Source: Aeromonas sanarellii (lineage in GTDB: Bacteria; Pseudomonadota; Gammaproteobacteria; Enterobacterales; Aeromonadaceae). Taken from it: a stretch of 64,000 nt of DNA. Under the pieces are notes generated by a model. The model ran no database searches and was not told the DNA's origin. It was given only the letters and a program-made list of their open reading frames with translations. Each line of letters starts with the position of its first letter. Positions within the stretch are counted from its first letter, which is position 1. The stretch is taken from assembly GCF_000820085.1 (NCBI RefSeq), contig NZ_CDBN01000015.1, forward strand, positions 62,001-126,000, given 5' to 3'. Below, piece by piece: positions 36,450 through 44,492 of the stretch. The position numbers were made by a program, and so were the translations under genes.

Positions 36450-36992
36450 TCAGGATTGGCCGCGCAGGCGGCGGGTAAGGGCGGGATCCCGGCTGTCGTC
36501 GGTCAGCCAGATGGCAAGAAATGCAGGGGCGAAGGCGGGATCATCGAGAGAGCCGAGCAGGCGATCACGCAACCAGAAGTGGCCCATGCCCTGCTCGTCC
36601 ACATAGAAAACCAGTTTGTCACCGGGGGCCACATCCGGCCAGAGGGCGGCCAGTTTTGCCAGCCAGCGTTGGCGCTCACTCTCGCTGCCAAGGCCGAGCC
36701 GTTGCCACTCGGCGGCGGTCGCCTCCAGCAGATCCTGGCGTTCGATGGCCCTGGCATAGGTGAGGCTGAGGGCCTGGGGATAGCGCCCCGGCTGATAGCG
36801 GCCGCTCTCACTGTAGAGGGTGGCGTCATAGAGCTTGAACCAGAGCCAGCGCATCTCCCCCTGCCCCACGGTGCGCAGTCCCTGCCAGGGTGCGGCTAAG
36901 GTCTGGGCGGTCGCAAACAGCGGCAGGCTCAAGGCCGCCAGCAGCAGGCTAGTTCCACCCCATGTGCCAACGGGCGGGATCCTCCAGTTCAT
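36450..36992 (-). CDS. Chalcone-isomerase-like exported protein
   Basis: 180 residues with a signal peptide (LFATAQT, residue 30) and the chalcone-isomerase-like pattern GQGEMRWLWFKLYDATLY. Bacterial members have the plant-enzyme/fatty-acid-binding fold without flavonoid chemistry and are probably lipid binding. It sits between a Trp-rich small protein and the DUF3833 gene, with its start overlapping the former by 44 bases. Confidence 0.82.
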   Translation of the reverse strand: MNWRIPPVGTWGGTSLLLAALSLPLFATAQTLAAPWQGLRTVGQGEMRWLWFKLYDATLYSESGRYQPGRYPQALSLTYARAIERQDLLEATAAEWQRLGLGSESERQRWLAKLAALWPDVAPGDKLVFYVDEQGMGHFWLRDRLLGSLDDPAFAPAFLAIWLTDDSRDPALTRRLRGQS

Positions 36993-37167
36993 GCCAGTCC
37001 ATCTCCTGTTCCTGCAGGGTATTGATATCCTGCATCACCACGCTCGCCAGGTGGCCCTGGGCGTCCCGCTGGCAGGCCACCACCAGATAGAAACGCTCGG
37101 CCAGCTCGCACTGGCCATCCCTGGTCCACTTGGAAAACAACAAGGCGTCGGTCGAAAAGGTGTTCAT
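36949..37167 (-). CDS. Small tryptophan-rich protein (TIGR02450-like)
   Basis: 72 residues. The pattern LLFSKWT near the N-terminus, a central hydrophobic strand (FYLVVAC) and a C-terminal W-x-EL-x-D-x-W-x-x-GW (DWHELEDPARWHMGW) match the TIGR02450 Trp-rich family. Its function is unknown. It overlaps both neighbours (4 bases with DUF2878, 44 with the chalcone-isomerase-like gene), which argues for tight coupling. Confidence 0.78.
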   Translation of the reverse strand: MNTFSTDALLFSKWTRDGQCELAERFYLVVACQRDAQGHLASVVMQDINTLQEQEMDWHELEDPARWHMGWN

Positions 37168-37643
37168 CTCGCATCACCCTCCAGCTTGACCGTTACCCAC
37201 AGGAGTACGGGTAACCACCACATCCAGATCACCGCCAGCAGTGCCGTGCTGATCCAGATGCCCCAGGGTAAGTTTACAGCCCCCATGGCGGCCCCCGCCA
37301 CATAGGAGGAGGCGCCCCCCAGCATGCCGAACAGCCCCTGCTGCCAGCGCGGCAGGGGCCGCAGCCAGCGCAGGCCGTGGGAGAGGGTCAGGGCAAAACC
37401 GCACCAGAGCAGCACCAGCCAGAGCGGAAAACCGGACGAAAAGTGAAACAGGCCGAGCCACCAGAGCAGGAGGTCGAGCAGCCAGCCAGCCAGGGCGACG
37501 GGAATGAGCCGCCAGTCCTGCCAGCGGCGGGGGGAGAAGAGAAAATGGAGCAGCAACAGCGCCAGCAGCGGGCCCGGTTGCTGCCATTTCACCGCCAGCA
37601 CCCAGTAGAGGTTGAATCCCAGCAGGTGGGCCCACTGCCACAT
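37164..37643 (-). CDS. DUF2878 family membrane protein
   Basis: 159 residues, five or so hydrophobic helices rich in Trp/Leu, beginning MWQWAHLLGFNLYW. DUF2878 proteins have no known function but recur in this lipid/photoprotection cluster. The ATG follows the CFA-like stop by two bases, so translation is likely coupled. Confidence 0.82.
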   Translation of the reverse strand: MWQWAHLLGFNLYWVLAVKWQQPGPLLALLLLHFLFSPRRWQDWRLIPVALAGWLLDLLLWWLGLFHFSSGFPLWLVLLWCGFALTLSHGLRWLRPLPRWQQGLFGMLGGASSYVAGAAMGAVNLPWGIWISTALLAVIWMWWLPVLLWVTVKLEGDAR

Positions 37644-37645
37644 GG

Positions 37646-38902
37646 TCAGTGACCGCTTACCGGCAGGTCTCCCGCCCAGCCATGGGGGCCCGGCTTGGCC
37701 GCCTCCAGCTGCACCAGGCTGATGGCCCGCTCCCAGAAGCCCCCTTCGCAATAGGCGAAGTAGAAGTGCCACAGCCGGATGAAATCCTGGCTGTAGCCGA
37801 GCCTCGGCAGCTCGGGGGCCAGCGCCAGGAAGCGCTCGCACCAGTGGGCCAGGGTACGGGCATAGTGATGGCCGTGATCGTGCAGCCGCACCAGCTGCAT
37901 GTCGGTCTCCCGCGCCAGCAGCCCCGCCATCTGGGAGACGCAGGGCAGGCAGCCACCCGGGAAGATGTAGCGCTGGATGAAGTCCACCCCGCGCAGATAC
38001 TGGGCGTGGCGCTGATCGGCAATGGTGATGGCCTGGATCAGCAGACGACCGCCGGGCTTGAGCAGGCGTGACAGCTGGCGGAAGTAGTCCGGCAGGAAGG
38101 CGTGCCCCACAGCCTCTATCATCTCGATGGAGACCAGCTTGTCGAAGCGCCCCTCCAGCTTGCGGTAATCCTCCAGCAGCAAGGTGATGCGATCCTCCAG
38201 CCCCTCCCGCTCGATCCACGCCTTGGCGTAGTCGTGCTGGGCCCGGGAGATAGTGGTGGTGGTGACCCGGCAGCCATGGTGACGGGCGGCATAGACGGCG
38301 AGGCCACCCCAGCCGGTGCCTATCTCCAGCAGATGATCGTCAGGCCCGAGCGCCAGCCGTTCGCAGATGGTGCGCAGCTTGGCCTGCTGCCCCTCCTCGA
38401 GACTGGCATCGGCACTCGGGTAGATGGCGCTCGAATACTGCATGTGGCTGTCGAGAAAGCCCTGATAGAGGGCGTTGCCGAGATCGTAGTGGGCGGCGAT
38501 GTTGGATCTCGACCCGGTCAGGGTATTGCGATTGAGCCAGTGACGCACCTTGTTGAACGGGAAGCTGAGCCAGCCGAGGCGCCGCTCCAGGCTGTCGAGC
38601 AGCGCCAGATTCCTGGCCAGCAACCGCACCAGGGCCACCGGATCCGGGCTGGTCCAGAGCCCCTCCACCCAGGTTTCCCCGGCGGATATGCTGCCCCCCT
38701 GCAGCAGGCGGCGATAGAAGGCCGGATCCAGCACCACCAGCTCGGCGTGCAGGTCGCTGCCCGCGGCGCCGAAGCTGTGACGCTCGCCGCCATCGCGCAG
38801 CAGCAGCTGGCCATGTTCGAGGCGCCCCAGCAGCCTGAGCAGCAATTGCCTGGCCCCCTTGTCGATGAAAGAGGCAGAGAGGGTTGATTGAGCAAGTTCC
38901 AT
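37646..38902 (-). CDS. SAM-dependent cyclopropane-fatty-acyl-phospholipid synthase family protein
   Basis: 418 residues. SAM motif LLEIGTGWGGLAVYAA, the family block HYDLGNALYQGFLD with MQYSSAIYP, and the C-terminal GFWERAISLVQ. These resemble CFA synthases, but the EIGTGWGG variant and linkage to DUF1365/FAD-oxidoreductase genes place it in the subgroup related to the Rhodobacter ChrR regulon methyltransferases, which add methyl groups to unsaturated phospholipid chains. Its product (cyclopropane, branched or furan fatty acid) cannot be decided here. Confidence 0.88.
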   Translation of the reverse strand: MELAQSTLSASFIDKGARQLLLRLLGRLEHGQLLLRDGGERHSFGAAGSDLHAELVVLDPAFYRRLLQGGSISAGETWVEGLWTSPDPVALVRLLARNLALLDSLERRLGWLSFPFNKVRHWLNRNTLTGSRSNIAAHYDLGNALYQGFLDSHMQYSSAIYPSADASLEEGQQAKLRTICERLALGPDDHLLEIGTGWGGLAVYAARHHGCRVTTTTISRAQHDYAKAWIEREGLEDRITLLLEDYRKLEGRFDKLVSIEMIEAVGHAFLPDYFRQLSRLLKPGGRLLIQAITIADQRHAQYLRGVDFIQRYIFPGGCLPCVSQMAGLLARETDMQLVRLHDHGHHYARTLAHWCERFLALAPELPRLGYSQDFIRLWHFYFAYCEGGFWERAISLVQLEAAKPGPHGWAGDLPVSGH

Positions 38903-39639
38903 TAGCGGCTCTCCGGGTGGGTGAAGATGGGCGTTCGTTTGATAAAAAGGCGCAAGGCCTGCCAGTAGATCCCGAGCAGCACCCTCATGGTCATCCAGGG
39001 CCAGCGGGCCAGCAGCGCCGCCAGCCCCCTGCGCGACAGCGGTGCCCGGCGCAGGGCCAGGGTGGCGTCGAACAGCTTGGCCTCACCGGATACGGGATGG
39101 CTCTCGATGTGGATCAATGCCTCCTCCTTCGGCGGCCGGATGCGCCAGTGGTAGCGCATGGCCAGCCCCATGAAGGGGGATACGTGAAAATCCTTGTCGT
39201 GGGGGGCGAGCGCCGCCAGATCCAGCAGGTAGTAGTGGCGCTGGTTCCAGGGGGTGTTCGACACCTCGGCCAGCAGGTAGCGGGCTTCCCCCTGCCGCTC
39301 GCAGAAGTAGAAGTTGACCGGGCTGAAGTAGAAGCCGAGGCAGCGCACGTTGCCGAGCAGCAGTACCCGCCCCCCGGGTTCGGCATCGCCACCCAGTTCG
39401 GCCACCTTGTCCCACACCGCCTGCTTGAGGGGCCCCTCGCTGCCTCTCAGGTAGTCGTCGCGGCGAAAGGCGAGCAGCCCGGCCCGCTCCACGGCGAACC
39501 AGCGCCCCTGCTCAAGCCCGGGCAGTTCGTCCAGATCCAGCCCCAGCATGAAGAGGCTGTAGGAGAAGGCGTGGGGACGCGGCGCGAAGCGGCGGTGGCG
39601 CACCGAACCCTGCCAGATGGCGCTGATGGCGGCGTTCAC
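38902..39639 (-). CDS. DUF1365 family protein
   Basis: 245 residues, with the DUF1365 N-terminus GSVRHRRFAPRPHAFSYSLF and VNFYFCERQGE, FHVSPFMGLAMRYHW. It is always found beside the FAD oxidoreductase and CFA-like genes and is presumed to act in fatty-acid modification. It overlaps the FAD oxidoreductase by 4 bases and abuts the CFA-like gene by one base. Confidence 0.88.
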   Translation of the reverse strand: MNAAISAIWQGSVRHRRFAPRPHAFSYSLFMLGLDLDELPGLEQGRWFAVERAGLLAFRRDDYLRGSEGPLKQAVWDKVAELGGDAEPGGRVLLLGNVRCLGFYFSPVNFYFCERQGEARYLLAEVSNTPWNQRHYYLLDLAALAPHDKDFHVSPFMGLAMRYHWRIRPPKEEALIHIESHPVSGEAKLFDATLALRRAPLSRRGLAALLARWPWMTMRVLLGIYWQALRLFIKRTPIFTHPESR

Positions 39640-40895
39640 AGGCGGGCCCCGAAGCGGCTGGCCACGTCCAGGGCGCTGCGCACCCCGTCCTCGTGAAAGC
39701 CGTTGTACCAGTAGGCACCGCAGAAGTGGGTATGCTGCCGGCCGCAGATCTCGGCGCGTCGGCCCTGGGCGGCGATGGAGCCCTGATTGAATACGGGGTG
39801 GTGATAGACGAAGCGGCGCAGCACCTTGCGCTCATCTACCCGCCCCTCTGGATTGAGGCTGACGCAGAAGGGCTGCGGCGAGCTCAGCCCCTGCAGTATG
39901 TTCATGTTGTAAGTCACCAGGGGGCGCGCCCCGTCATCCTCGCCGAGCCGATAGTTCCAGCTGGCCCAGGCCTTGCGGCGCACGGGCAGGCAGCCCGCAT
40001 CCGTGTGCAGCCAGACGTCGTTGGCCTGGTAGGGCATGGCGCCGAGGATGGCCCGCTCTCCTTCGCTCGCATCCGTCAGCAGGGCCAGCGCCTGATCGCT
40101 GTGGCAGGCGAGGATCACCTCGTCGAACCGCTCCTCGCCATAACTGCTCTGGAGCAGGACCCCGTCCGCCCCCCGGCGGATCCCCAGCACCGGGCAGGCG
40201 AGGCGGATCCGCGGCAGCCAGCCCACCGTGAGCGGCCCTATGTATTCCCGCGAGCCGCCGGGAATGACGTACCACTGGGGCCGGTTGGCCACCTCCAGCA
40301 AGCCATGGTTGGCGAAGAAGCGCAGGAAGAAGCCGAGGGGGAAGGCCCGCATGTCCGCCAGCGTCGATGACCAGATGGCCGCCCCCATGGGCAGGATGTA
40401 GTGGCGGGCGAAGTAGTCGCTGAAACCGCCCGCCTGCAGGAAGGCCCCCAGGGTCAGTCCGGGCTCCGCCTCCTGCTGCCGGTGCTGTGCAAGCCAGGCC
40501 CGAGCCTCCCGGTTGAAGCGCAGGATCTCGGCGACGAAGCGGTAGAAGCGCGGGCTCAGCAGGTTGCTGCGCTGGGCGAACAGGGTGTCGAGGTTGTGGC
40601 CGTTGTACTCCAGCCCCTCGGGGCTTCTGACCGAGAAGCTCATCTCGGCCGGTTGCCGCCCGACCCCGATCCGCTCAAGCAACTTCAGGAAGTGGGGGTA
40701 GGTGCGGTCATTGAAGACGATGAAACCGGTGTCGATGGCATGGCTGCGCCCGCCCAGCTCCACGTCGACGGTGGCGGTGTGGCCCCCCAGGGTCGGCGCC
40801 GCCTCGAACAGGGTAATGTCATGGAGTTTGTGGAGCAGGAAGCCGGCGGTGAGCCCCGAAATACCTGAGCCGACGATGGCGATCTTTTTCTTCAT
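39636..40895 (-). CDS. FAD-dependent amine-oxidase-like oxidoreductase
   Basis: 419 residues. Dinucleotide-binding IAIVGSGISGLTAGFLL, then TLGGHTATVDV and AIDTGFIVFNDRTYPHF typical of the NAD(P)/FAD-binding protein of the CFA/DUF1365 cluster; the C-terminus has HTHFCGAYWYNGFHEDGVRSAL. It may desaturate or oxidise an acyl chain. ATGA overlap with the SDR gene upstream. Confidence 0.9.
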   Translation of the reverse strand: MKKKIAIVGSGISGLTAGFLLHKLHDITLFEAAPTLGGHTATVDVELGGRSHAIDTGFIVFNDRTYPHFLKLLERIGVGRQPAEMSFSVRSPEGLEYNGHNLDTLFAQRSNLLSPRFYRFVAEILRFNREARAWLAQHRQQEAEPGLTLGAFLQAGGFSDYFARHYILPMGAAIWSSTLADMRAFPLGFFLRFFANHGLLEVANRPQWYVIPGGSREYIGPLTVGWLPRIRLACPVLGIRRGADGVLLQSSYGEERFDEVILACHSDQALALLTDASEGERAILGAMPYQANDVWLHTDAGCLPVRRKAWASWNYRLGEDDGARPLVTYNMNILQGLSSPQPFCVSLNPEGRVDERKVLRRFVYHHPVFNQGSIAAQGRRAEICGRQHTHFCGAYWYNGFHEDGVRSALDVASRFGARL

Positions 40896-41626
40896 GAAGT
40901 GCGTCCTTTCGAAACGAGTGTGCGGCCGAGGCGCAGCCAGAGCCCCGTCGGCAGAGCCCCCAGCAGGCGCAGCAGCCAGGTGAAGCGGCGGGGGAAGTGG
41001 ATCTGGTGGCGACCGGCGGCGAGCCCCGTCATGATGGCGCGGGCAGCCTGCTCCACCGTCACCAGGCAGGGCATGGGAAAATCATTCTTGTCGGTGAGCG
41101 GCGTCTGCACGAAGCCGGGGCGGATCAGGGTCACCCCTATCCTCTTGCCCGCCAGTTCGAGGCGCAGGGTATCGGCCAGGTAGTCGAGGGCCGCCTTGGA
41201 GGCGCCATAGGCCTCGGCCCTGGGCAGCGGCAGCCAGCTCACCGAGGAGCTGACGATGGCAAGGCGCGCCCCTGGCCCCAGCAGCGGCAAGAAGGCGGCC
41301 AACGCATGACCCGTGGCGAGGAGGTTGGTCTCGATGACCCGGGCAAAGAGGGCGCCGTCAAAGCCCTCTGTCAGGTCCATGTATTCGCAGTTGCCGGCGT
41401 TGAGGATCAGCAGGTCAAGGGGGGGCAGGCTGGCGGCGATCCCCGTCATGGCCACGCTGTCGCGGGCATCGAACCCCAGGGGCGTGATCCCCGCGTCCGC
41501 CAAAGCCTGCAAGCGCATCTCGTCCCGGCCGCAGCCCCACACCTGCCAGCCAGCGCGCCGGTAATCCAGCGCCAGCTGGCGGCCGATGCCGGAGGTGGCG
41601 CCGGTGATCAGCACCCGGCCGCTCAT
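40892..41626 (-). CDS. Short-chain dehydrogenase/reductase
   Basis: 244 residues, Rossmann motif TGATSGIGRQ, NAG in LILNAGNCEY, catalytic Ser in VSSSVSW and YGASKAA (Tyr-x3-Lys). The start at 41626 has GGGAGG eight bases upstream. It overlaps both neighbours by four bases. The substrate is unknown; context suggests a fatty-acyl or lipid intermediate. Confidence 0.88.
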   Translation of the reverse strand: MSGRVLITGATSGIGRQLALDYRRAGWQVWGCGRDEMRLQALADAGITPLGFDARDSVAMTGIAASLPPLDLLILNAGNCEYMDLTEGFDGALFARVIETNLLATGHALAAFLPLLGPGARLAIVSSSVSWLPLPRAEAYGASKAALDYLADTLRLELAGKRIGVTLIRPGFVQTPLTDKNDFPMPCLVTVEQAARAIMTGLAAGRHQIHFPRRFTWLLRLLGALPTGLWLRLGRTLVSKGRTS

Positions 41627-42051
41627 GCGCCTAGCCTCCCCTTGAGGGTGCGCACCACGGCGCCCAGCAGCGGCAGCTGCTCGTAGAGCATGGCCCCGAG
41701 ATCGAAGTAGTCCCGGTGCAGGCACACCTTGCCTTCCTCGTCGAATGCGAGGCGGGTGGCCCCCTCCACCGTCACAGGCGCACCGCCGCGCAACCTTGGG
41801 TGGGAGAAGGTCATGGTCCAGCCGAGCCAGGCCTGGCGCCCCTGCAGCAGCTGGCTGGTGATGTCGAAGCGGCAGTAGGCAAGGCGCCGATAGAGGACGG
41901 CAAAATAGTCGGTGAGCGCCGCCAACCCCTCGATGCGGTGGGCCGGGTCGATGAAGATCACCTCTTTCCCATAGACCTCGGGCAGACGGTGCAGCTCTGC
42001 GCTGCTCAGCTGCTGATAGAGGGCGACAAAGCGGGCCAGCGACTCATCCAT
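41623..42051 (-). CDS. NTF2/SnoaL-like protein
   Basis: 142 residues, alpha+beta-barrel pattern ARFVALYQQLSS ... YGKEVIFIDPAHRIEGLAALTDYFA and RLAFDEEGKVCLHRDYFD, typical of SnoaL-like/NTF2-fold proteins. It could be an isomerase or binding protein for a lipid product. It lies one base after phrB and overlaps the SDR gene. Confidence 0.85.
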   Translation of the reverse strand: MDESLARFVALYQQLSSAELHRLPEVYGKEVIFIDPAHRIEGLAALTDYFAVLYRRLAYCRFDITSQLLQGRQAWLGWTMTFSHPRLRGGAPVTVEGATRLAFDEEGKVCLHRDYFDLGAMLYEQLPLLGAVVRTLKGRLGA

Positions 42052-42052
42052 G

Positions 42053-43474
42053 TTATCTCTCCAGTTCGCGGAACATCTCGATGGCTTTCACCCGGGCAAC
42101 GGCATGGTCCACCATGGGCGCCGGGTAATCCCGCCGCCCCTTGAGCCGCAACCAGTCGTGGGGCTCGTGCACATAGGCGGCAGGCACATCGGCCAGCTCA
42201 GTGACCCAGATACGAATGAACTCCCCTTGCGGATCAAATCGTTGCCCCTGGGTGGTGGGGTTGAAGACCCTGAAATAGGGTGCCGCATCGACCCCGGTGC
42301 CCGCCGCCCACTGCCAGCCGCCGTTGTTGGCCGCCAGATCCCCGTCGATGAGCCGGCTCATGAAGTAGTCCTCCCCGAGCCGCCAGTGGATGTGCAGATC
42401 CTTGGTGAGGAAGCTCGCCACTATCATCCGCAGCCGGTTGTGCATCCAGCCGGTGGCGTTGAGGCAGCGCATGGCCGCATCGACCACGGGGTAGCCGGTG
42501 CGCCCCTCGCACCAGGCGGCGAAGGCCTCCGGATCCCAGCTCCAGGGCAGGGCCGCCGTCTCTGGCTTGAAGGGGCGGTTCATGGAGAGGGCCGGGATCA
42601 GCACCAGCAGGTGGCGGTAGAACTCGCGCCAGATGAGCTCGTTGAGCCAGACAAAACCGGGCTGCGCCTTCGACTGGGGCCGGTAGCCGAGGCGCTGCTG
42701 CAGCGCCCCCACGCACTGGCGCGGGCTGATGATGCCCGCCGCCAGATAGGGGGAGAGCACGGACGTGCCGGCCTGCGCCGGAAAGTCCCGGGTCTCGCCG
42801 TAGTCCAGCACCGCCTGATCCAGAAAAATGTTCAAACGACGCAGAGCTTCCACCTCGCCCACAGGCCAGCGGGCGTCCGCCGTCAGCTCCCCCAGTGCGT
42901 CGTCCACCCACTCCCGCTCGGCCAGGGGCAGCCACGGCAACGGCTCGCCGCGCGGTGCGGGGGCCCGGTGAATGACGAAGCCATCCTCCTCGAGGGCCTT
43001 GAGCCAGGCGCGGCTGAAGGGAGTGAACACCTTGAACATCTCCCCCGAACCGGTCAGCACCCGCCCAGGCGGCAGCACGCAGCAGCCGTTGAACCAGTGG
43101 CTGGTCATGCCCTGCTCCGCCAGCGCGGCGGTGACCGCCTGATCGCGGCGCAGCTCGTCTATCTCGATGGCCTGGTTGGCATAGAGCTCGCTTACCCCGA
43201 GCTCGCGGCTTAAGTCAGCCAGCACCGCCGGCACCTCGGCAAAGGTCTCGACCCGCAGCAGATGGAGCGGGATGCCGAGGGCCGCCAGCTCGCGGCCCAG
43301 CGCATCGAGCTGCGCCAGGATGAAGCGCTGGCGGACCGGGGCCAACTTGTGCTGCCGCCACTGGGTCGGCGAGAGGATGAAGAGCGCCGCGACCGGCTCC
43401 TCCCCGGCGCAGGCGTGCCGCAGGGCCGGGTTGTCGGCCAGGCGCAGATCGTTTCGAAACCAGACCAGCCTCAT
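42053..43474 (-). CDS. phrB: Deoxyribodipyrimidine photolyase
   Basis: 473 residues (E. coli PhrB 472). N-terminal antenna domain MRLVWFRNDLRLADNPAL; C-terminal FAD domain with the conserved WREFYRHLL, GWMHNRLRM and DGDLAANNGGWQWAAGTG. It repairs cyclobutane pyrimidine dimers with blue light. The start at 43474 overlaps the MerR gene by four bases, so both are on one transcript. Confidence 0.96.
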   Translation of the reverse strand: MRLVWFRNDLRLADNPALRHACAGEEPVAALFILSPTQWRQHKLAPVRQRFILAQLDALGRELAALGIPLHLLRVETFAEVPAVLADLSRELGVSELYANQAIEIDELRRDQAVTAALAEQGMTSHWFNGCCVLPPGRVLTGSGEMFKVFTPFSRAWLKALEEDGFVIHRAPAPRGEPLPWLPLAEREWVDDALGELTADARWPVGEVEALRRLNIFLDQAVLDYGETRDFPAQAGTSVLSPYLAAGIISPRQCVGALQQRLGYRPQSKAQPGFVWLNELIWREFYRHLLVLIPALSMNRPFKPETAALPWSWDPEAFAAWCEGRTGYPVVDAAMRCLNATGWMHNRLRMIVASFLTKDLHIHWRLGEDYFMSRLIDGDLAANNGGWQWAAGTGVDAAPYFRVFNPTTQGQRFDPQGEFIRIWVTELADVPAAYVHEPHDWLRLKGRRDYPAPMVDHAVARVKAIEMFRELER

Positions 43475-44352
43475 GATGGTTTTCTCCCGCCCTTGCCCCT
43501 CGCCTTGGCAGTGCGGGGCGTCGCACTGACCTCGGCCAGGGTGGCGTGCCAGTCCCGGGCACGCAGCCACTCCTCGTCGTAGAGGCGTCCCAGCTCGCCA
43601 AAGAAGCGGGTGCCGGCAGGCCACTCGGCGGCCAGATCCTGCTTGCCGAGCCCGGCTCCCAGCAGTATCAGCCAGGGGGGAGTGGCGCGTCCCTCCAGCA
43701 GGGAGGCATGGCGGGGCTCCACCGCCCCCAGCAGCTGCACCTCATAACCCTGACCGATGAGCTCATAAGCGGCCCAGACCAGATCGAGGGGCCCCACCTG
43801 CCCCCAGCTTGCCAGGGTGACGGGGATGCCCTTCTCCTGCTCGATGAGGTGGCGGGCGAAGCGGGTATGCAGCCAGCCGAGCCACACCTGGTGCAGCAGC
43901 TCGCCATCGGGGCGCTCGCGCCAGAGCCCCAGCAGCCGCTCCACCAGGGGTTGCAGCACCCGGCTGCGCACCAGCTCGAACGGATAGCTCGCCAACAGCT
44001 CGCCGAGCAGGGCCTCGGCCTTGCGCTGATTGAAGGCGAGCAGCGCCTGACCAAACTGCTCCAGGGTCTGCTGCCAGTGATCGCTCACCGGCGCGATCTG
44101 GGGTTCGCTCAGGAGCCCCTTGACCTGGCCTATGCTCACTCCCCGTTCCAGCCAGCTCAGGATCTCGCCGATCTGGCGGATGTCCTGCTCGCTGTAGAGG
44201 CGGTGCCCCTTCTCGGTACGGGCCGGCTGCACCAGCCCGTAGCGGCGCTGCCAGGCGCGCAGGGTGACGGCGTTGACCCCGGTGAGGCGGGAGACCTCGC
44301 GGATGGGGTAGATCCCCTCCTCCGGCGAAGGGGCATGGGGTAAATCAGACAT
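43471..44352 (-). CDS. MerR-family regulator, LitR/MlrA-like without an intact cobalamin motif
   Basis: 293 residues. N-terminal MerR helix-turn-helix (residues 16-84: YPIREVSRLTGVNAVTLRAW), then a helical cap and a C-terminal cobalamin-binding-like domain. Where light-sensing CarH/LitR carry E-x-H-x-x-G, this protein reads W-G-Q-V-G (near residue 185), so B12 binding is doubtful; that pattern is closer to class II LitR or MlrA/BluR. It sits directly before phrB, and two LitR-type operator candidates stand upstream of the operon. The start at 44352 follows GGAAG. Confidence 0.87.
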   Translation of the reverse strand: MSDLPHAPSPEEGIYPIREVSRLTGVNAVTLRAWQRRYGLVQPARTEKGHRLYSEQDIRQIGEILSWLERGVSIGQVKGLLSEPQIAPVSDHWQQTLEQFGQALLAFNQRKAEALLGELLASYPFELVRSRVLQPLVERLLGLWRERPDGELLHQVWLGWLHTRFARHLIEQEKGIPVTLASWGQVGPLDLVWAAYELIGQGYEVQLLGAVEPRHASLLEGRATPPWLILLGAGLGKQDLAAEWPAGTRFFGELGRLYDEEWLRARDWHATLAEVSATPRTAKARGKGGRKPS

Positions 44353-44382
44353 AACGACTTCCATCAAGGGTTGCGGGAAAGA

Positions 44383-44401
44383 CCCCGGCTATCCGCCGGG
44401 G
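44383..44401 (-). terminator. Weak terminator-like hairpin before the MerR gene
   Basis: CCCCGGC (44383-44389) / GCCGGGG (44395-44401) with a five-base loop, followed on the minus strand by only TCTTT. It may partly terminate the DUF523/DUF1722 transcript or permit read-through into merR-phrB. Confidence 0.45.
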
Positions 44402-44418
44402 CCTGCACAGGGTGTTCA

Positions 44419-44454
44419 GAGCCCGTAACGCAGTTTCAGCGTATCGGGATGAGG
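44419..44454 (-). repeat. Partial duplicate of the 3' end of the DUF523/DUF1722 gene
   Basis: 36 bases match 44496-44531, the true 3' end of the gene, at 34 positions. Both copies encode the ending PHPDTLKLRYGL plus a stop. It reads as a relic of a second, diverged 3' end left by recombination. Confidence 0.85.
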
Positions 44455-44492
44455 GTCGGGATAGCGCTGCTCGACCATATGGCACCACGTTT

